From assembly GCA_946482625.1 (NCBI GenBank), contig CAMLSH010000110.1, positions 1-9,357 on the forward strand: a DNA stretch of 9,357 bases. Reading direction: 5' to 3'. A model generated the notes under the pieces. That model did no database searches and was not told the origin of the DNA. It worked only from the letters and a program-made list of their open reading frames with translations. This document shows, in pieces, positions 7,001 through 9,357 of the stretch (its first letter is position 1; every line of letters starts with the position of its first letter). The translations under genes and the position numbers were made by a program. This stretch comes from an uncultured Opitutaceae bacterium (GTDB lineage Bacteria; Verrucomicrobiota; Verrucomicrobiae; Opitutales; Opitutaceae).

Positions 7001-7613
7001 CCTGCGCCTCATCGAGCAGCGACGCGAGATCGCCGGCCTTGTGGACAACGCGCATGCCGCGCCCGCCACCGCCAAACGCCGCTTTGATGATGAGCGGGAA
7101 CCCGATTTCCTTCGCCGTCTTGAGCGCCTCGCCACGATCGCTGATCGGATCGTCGGTGCCGGGAAGAACGGGTACACCGATTTTCAACGCCACCGCGCGT
7201 GCGGCGGTCTTGTCGCCCATCATATCCAATAACTCAGGACGCGGGCCGACGAAGATGATGCCGGCCTTTTCGCAGGCACGGGCGAAGTCCGGATTCTCCG
7301 AGAGAAAACCGTAGCCCGGGTGGATGGCGTCGACGCCCTTCTCCTTGGCGACCGCGATCACGCTCGGAATGTCGAGATACGCCGCCACCGGGCCTTTGCC
7401 CTGGCCGACCTGGTAGGCTTCGTCGGCTTTGTAGCGGTGAATGCAAAAGCGGTCTTCCTGGGCAAACACACCGACTGTTCTGAGCCCAAGTTCTGTACCC
7501 GCGCGAAAGATACGCACGGCGATCTCGCTGCGGTTGGCAGCCATGAGTTTTTGGACAGGGCGGATGGAGGGCGCGGCCGGTGAGGAGACAGGTGGGTAGG
7601 CAGGAGCGGACAT
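4056..7613 (-). CDS. pyc: Pyruvate carboxylase (biotin-dependent, single polypeptide)
   Basis: This enzyme makes oxaloacetate from pyruvate, bicarbonate and ATP in the cytoplasm, replenishing the citric acid cycle and feeding gluconeogenesis. The 1185-residue chain (from the ATG at 7613) shows the family's full domain order. Biotin carboxylase (about residues 20-460) has the ANRSEIAVRIFRA start, the GGGGRGM ATP-grasp loop (181-187), HERDCSVQRRHQK (245-257) and EMNPRIQVEH (308-317). Carboxyltransferase (about 550-820) has DTTFRDAHQS (555-564), the lysine of AIKDMAGL (K729, carbamylated in the family) and metal-binding HTH (H758, H760). A post-barrel region follows, then the biotin carrier domain with EAMKM near the end, biotin on K1150. 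The open frame could start 41 codons earlier, but those residues are Arg-rich and unlike the family. The chosen start leaves a Pro/Ala-rich leader of about 20 residues. Length is slightly above the usual ~1150, partly from a Lys-rich stretch at about 957-990. The gene appears monocistronic, with its own terminator. Confidence 0.98.
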   Translation of the reverse strand: MSAPAYPPVSSPAAPSIRPVQKLMAANRSEIAVRIFRAGTELGLRTVGVFAQEDRFCIHRYKADEAYQVGQGKGPVAAYLDIPSVIAVAKEKGVDAIHPGYGFLSENPDFARACEKAGIIFVGPRPELLDMMGDKTAARAVALKIGVPVLPGTDDPISDRGEALKTAKEIGFPLIIKAAFGGGGRGMRVVHKAGDLASLLDEAQAEAGRAFGNPAVFLEKYIPKAKHIEVQILGDKHGNVIHLHERDCSVQRRHQKVVEVAPSFGLPPAVVTELCDAAAKMARAIKYDNAGTIEFLYDLEKHEWFFIEMNPRIQVEHTVTEVITGIDLVRAQILIAQGHSLHSPEVGMPAQADVPRNGFAIQCRITTEDPENKFMPDYGRILAYRSPGGFGVRLDGGMGLSGAIITPFYDSMLVKLITSAQSYESAMQRTHRALSEFRIRGVKTNIPFLENVIAHPIFRSGQATTTLIDTSPELFTFKPRRDRATKLLNFLGHVAVNGNPHAKGFRPEKPFTPSVPPRYDAQSPAPDGTRQLLLKLGAKKFAEWTLKQKRLLVTDTTFRDAHQSLMATRVRSYDMLATAAAVARRAPELYSLELWGGATFDTAMRFLSEDPWERLRQLRARVPNICFQMLFRGANAVGYTNYPDHIVAGFVKHAAANGMDIFRIFDSLNYLPNLRVAMESVQDTHAICEAALCYTGDILDDRRDKFSLQYYVRLAKELEKMGAHVLAIKDMAGLCRPYAAQKLVKALKEEVGLPIHFHTHDTSGIASASVLRAADAGVDIVDLALASMSGSTSQPNLNSIVAALQHTPRDTKLDIDTLNEFSDYWEHVREFYRPFDTAPKTGSAEVYLHEMPGGQYTNLKEQASSMGVSHRWPEIARTYAEVNQLFGDIVKVTPSSKVVGDMALFLFSKGIKPADVVNLEPGATPFPESVIDMLSGGLGWPEGGWPAAVSRAVLGEKRHKEATEKYKASLKKQKTAEARAQKPDGKSAGVADLKKLRAELAEKLKHEPSDDELYSHLMYPAVFADFAKQQREYGDVSVLPTPAFFYGLKPGEEISVEIEEGKTLIIRLVSIGAPDKEGRRALSYELNGMAREAFIADKSIAAKTKTRPKADLADALQVAAPIPGLIAMMSATVGAKVTKGEKLFMMEAMKMQTTVFAPVDGVVAELHAAVGDTVESKDLVVKLRA

Positions 7614-7799
7614 GGGTAGTAGAGTGTTCGGACGGGCCGCAACAGGGGTGCGGCGACGGTCACAGGGTGCGGCAGGCAAACCAGAACCCCGGTCTTGCGC
7701 GAGCCTGCGTTTTAAATCCGGGCACGTGACGCGCACTTACAGTAAATGACCGCTTTATGGGCTTCCCGCGCGACGTTCGGTTTTCTAAGGTCCTGTCGT
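7614..7799. promoter_or_regulatory. Divergent intergenic region between pyruvate carboxylase and the response regulator
   Basis: These 186 bases separate two divergent start codons, so they must hold promoters for both the carboxylase (- strand) and the two-component genes (+ strand). I could not find a -35/-10 pair with proper spacing on either strand. An AT-rich patch, TTTTAAAT, stands out at 7710-7717, and a CACGTG palindrome lies at 7723-7728. Neither can be assigned a role from the sequence. The upstream parts of both longer reading frames (carboxylase from 7736, regulator from 7746) fall here and would make the frames almost abut. Confidence 0.45.
7786..7790 (+). promoter_or_regulatory. 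Shine-Dalgarno deciding the response-regulator start
   Basis: TAAGG at 7786-7790 ends nine bases before the ATG at 7800. The alternative in-frame ATG at 7746 has no such site and would add 18 residues absent from normal receiver domains, so the site supports the start at 7800. Confidence 0.6.
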
Positions 7800-8495
7800 A
7801 TGGCCACCGTTCCTCGCATCGGCATCGTTGAAGATCAGGCACTCGTTTTGAACCTGCTGACCGACCTTTGCCGCCACCGTTTTGGATACGACGTCGTTTT
7901 CTCCGCGCGCGACGCGAAGTCCGCCCTCGCCGCAGTCGAGACTGCCGAAGCCGATGCGCTGCTGGTCGACATCAACCTGCCCGACAACGACGGCATCTCT
8001 CTCGCGCTCGAGATCCGCAAAAAGATCCCCCGCATGAAGATCATCATCCTCTCTGCCGAATGCACCGAGTACACGATCTTCCGGGTGCGGCAGAGCGGGT
8101 TGCACGGATACGTCGATAAGAACGCAGACCCCGACTTCATCCAGGCCGCCCTCGATAGCGTGCTCAACCGAGACCTCCCCTTCTTCACCCCGCTTGTCCG
8201 TGAGATCGCGCGCCACACCGCGCAGGACAGCCAGGCCTTCAGCAAGATCCTCAGCGACCGCGAGCACGAGCTCCTGCCCCTCCTCGGCATGGGCCGCTCC
8301 GACGCCGAGCTCGCCACCCTCAAGAGCCTCGCCCCCGACACCGTGCGCAAACACCGCGAGAGCATCATGCGCAAACTTCAGCTGAAGACCCTGCCCGACC
8401 TCGTGCATTACTGCATCGAGAAAGGCTTCCTCCAAACGCGCCCCGACGGCGAAATCCGGCCGGCCTCATGGACGCCTTCGACGAGCTCATCGTAA
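7800..8495 (+). CDS. NarL/FixJ-family response regulator (receiver + LuxR-type HTH)
   Basis: A 231-residue DNA-binding response regulator. The receiver domain (about residues 5-122) has the acidic pair E11-D12, phospho-acceptor D57 in LLVDINLPDNDG, the switch serine S85 in IIILSA and the conserved lysine K107 in GYVDKNAD, so all key residues are present. The C-terminal helix-turn-helix (about 150-210) follows the LuxR/GerE pattern, with LSDREHELLPLL, then ELATLKSLAPDTVRKHRESI and KLQLKTLPDLVHY. It is expected to be phosphorylated by a sensor kinase and to activate or repress transcription as a dimer. The start at 7800 gives a standard receiver N terminus and has a Shine-Dalgarno nine bases upstream. 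Its last 28 bases overlap the start of the next gene, which suggests translational coupling with its partner. The tail after residue 212 (RTRP... to PSTSSS, preceded by LQ) is polar, Ser-rich and probably disordered. The target genes are unknown. Confidence 0.95.
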   Translation: MATVPRIGIVEDQALVLNLLTDLCRHRFGYDVVFSARDAKSALAAVETAEADALLVDINLPDNDGISLALEIRKKIPRMKIIILSAECTEYTIFRVRQSGLHGYVDKNADPDFIQAALDSVLNRDLPFFTPLVREIARHTAQDSQAFSKILSDREHELLPLLGMGRSDAELATLKSLAPDTVRKHRESIMRKLQLKTLPDLVHYCIEKGFLQTRPDGEIRPASWTPSTSSS

Positions 8496-9357
8496 ACTAT
8501 CTGCTGAACATCTGCGGCGGGCTCTTCATTGCCATCGCCGCAGTCATCTACCGCGCGAACAAGCTCCGCGCCTCCAACCGCGCCTTCAGCCTGCTCGTGC
8601 TGGCCGGAGGGCTCTGGACCATCAATTACGGATTCATCACCCGCGGCGGCGACAACGCCCTCCTGCACCTGCGCATCGGCGCCGCCCTGGCCGCGTTTCT
8701 CGCGCCGACCCTGATCATCGTCCGCGACTTCATCGCCGAACCCCGCGCGCGATTTCGAGGCATCGCGAAAAACAGCCTGCCCTGGATCGTCTTCGCCGTG
8801 GCGGTGGCGGCCATCACCCCGCTCGACTGGTTCCTTCGTCACACCTCGACCATCGATTCCCCGCAATACGGCCCGGGCTGGTTGTGGCAGCATCTCATCA
8901 TCGCGGCGGCCATGGGCTACATCGCTGTCTCCGGCTGGCATCACCGCGCCCAACTGCGCGGTAGCAGCCGCGACGAGATGGGCATCGCCGTCACCTTCGC
9001 CGCCGGCGCCGTCGCCGTCATCAGTACTTTCCTCGCGTTCCACCACTCCGGCGATCCGCTGCCGCCGCCCGAGTTCGGTCTCATCGCCATCGTCTACGCG
9101 TTCCGCCTCACCTGGGTCCTGCTCGCGCGCGGCGTGTACGATGCCCGCGTCCTCATCTCCCTGGTCACCCGCACCGTCAGCATCATCCTCGGCGCATCCG
9201 CCGTGTTTTTCTGCGTCGCTTGGGCGCTCGAAAAACAGGCCGGCATCAACGAAACCGCCGCCACCATCATCGCCAGCATCGTCGCCGCCGCCCTCGTCAA
9301 CGCCATCACCCAATTCTTCCTGGCGAAGCACAACGCCCTCCTCTACCGCTCCATCGC
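8468..9357 (+). CDS. Polytopic membrane protein, probable sensor region of a histidine kinase (partial, 3' end outside window)
   Basis: An open frame from the ATG at 8468 to the window end gives 296 residues without a stop. About nine membrane helices can be drawn, near residues 8-28, 39-57, 68-86, 104-120, 139-157, 172-191, 203-220, 233-253 and 264-285. The stretch VYAFRLTWVLLARGVYDARVLISLVTR (about 209-235), the seventh helix and the loop after it, resembles the junction after the seven-helix N-terminal region found in some histidine kinases. This is judged from memory of the family. No H-box or ATPase domain is in view, so kinase identity is inference, resting on the 28-base overlap with the response regulator. 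Other C-terminal output domains are possible. The ATG has no obvious Shine-Dalgarno, consistent with coupling to translation of the regulator. Confidence 0.75.
   Translation, partial: MDAFDELIVNYLLNICGGLFIAIAAVIYRANKLRASNRAFSLLVLAGGLWTINYGFITRGGDNALLHLRIGAALAAFLAPTLIIVRDFIAEPRARFRGIAKNSLPWIVFAVAVAAITPLDWFLRHTSTIDSPQYGPGWLWQHLIIAAAMGYIAVSGWHHRAQLRGSSRDEMGIAVTFAAGAVAVISTFLAFHHSGDPLPPPEFGLIAIVYAFRLTWVLLARGVYDARVLISLVTRTVSIILGASAVFFCVAWALEKQAGINETAATIIASIVAAALVNAITQFFLAKHNALLYRSI

Noticed and set aside
4113..7232. A 1039-codon open frame on the + strand, opposite pyruvate carboxylase
   Set aside because: It lies entirely antisense to a gene with unmistakable domains. Its translation is Arg/His/Glu-rich without motifs, as expected when high third-position GC removes stops from the opposite strand.
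7614..7736. A 41-residue N-terminal extension of pyruvate carboxylase
   Set aside because: It is Arg-rich and unlike the family N terminus, and it would take up most of the divergent promoter region. The ATG at 7613 is more sensible, though the next one, at 7544, directly before AANRSEIAV, cannot be fully excluded.
8408..9331. A 307-codon open frame on the - strand, opposite the membrane sensor
   Set aside because: Its translation is Gly/Asp/Glu-rich low-complexity sequence, the antisense image of a GC-rich hydrophobic gene. The + frame has clear membrane helices and overlaps the regulator.
1..9357. A novel defence or mobile system, or a CRISPR array
   Set aside because: No nuclease, transposase, integrase, toxin-antitoxin or regularly spaced repeat is visible. 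The recognised genes are metabolic and regulatory.

Overview
The window is a GC-rich bacterial chromosomal segment with high GC at third codon positions. Shine-Dalgarno sequences are few, and the intergenic space is full of GC-rich hairpin repeats. This style, with a single-polypeptide pyruvate carboxylase next to lineage-specific hypothetical genes, suggests a verrucomicrobial organism of the Opitutaceae type. That is an impression from style and protein flavour, not a demonstrated assignment.

Layout. (1) On the + strand at 1-1486 are the last 56 codons of a membrane protein and, 16 bases later, a 432-residue protein with three predicted membrane helices. They are probably co-transcribed and neither is recognised. 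(2) From 1487 to 2154 there is a 668-base gap between convergent genes. I see no credible gene in it, but it is packed with inverted repeats: a hairpin just after the + gene, a 111-base element with 19-bp arms and a central palindrome, two more strong hairpins, an intrinsic terminator for the - strand, and a REP-like repeat. A 17-base direct repeat occurs twice, at 1495 and 1931. (3) On the - strand at 2155-3872 is a two-gene unit: a 123-residue protein of unknown function, then a 435-residue exported protein that may hold two related alpha/beta domains. (4) On the - strand at 4056-7613 is a complete pyruvate carboxylase (biotin carboxylase, carboxyltransferase and biotin carrier domains in one chain), followed by two hairpins, the second a good intrinsic terminator at 3984-4007. 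(5) A 186-base divergent region (7614-7799) separates it from a + strand two-component system: a NarL/FixJ-type response regulator (7800-8495) whose end overlaps by 28 bases the start of a polytopic membrane protein (8468 to the window end). The latter looks like the sensor region of the partner histidine kinase, but its kinase domain, if present, lies outside the window.

How the genes work together. Pyruvate carboxylase supplies oxaloacetate from pyruvate and bicarbonate as a stand-alone enzyme. The response regulator and the overlapping membrane protein are very probably one signalling pair. The 123- and 435-residue proteins are probably expressed together. No functional link between these three groups can be shown from the sequence. 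I found no RNA genes, CRISPR arrays, transposase genes or phage genes. The least understood parts are the repeat-dense gap and the exported two-domain protein.
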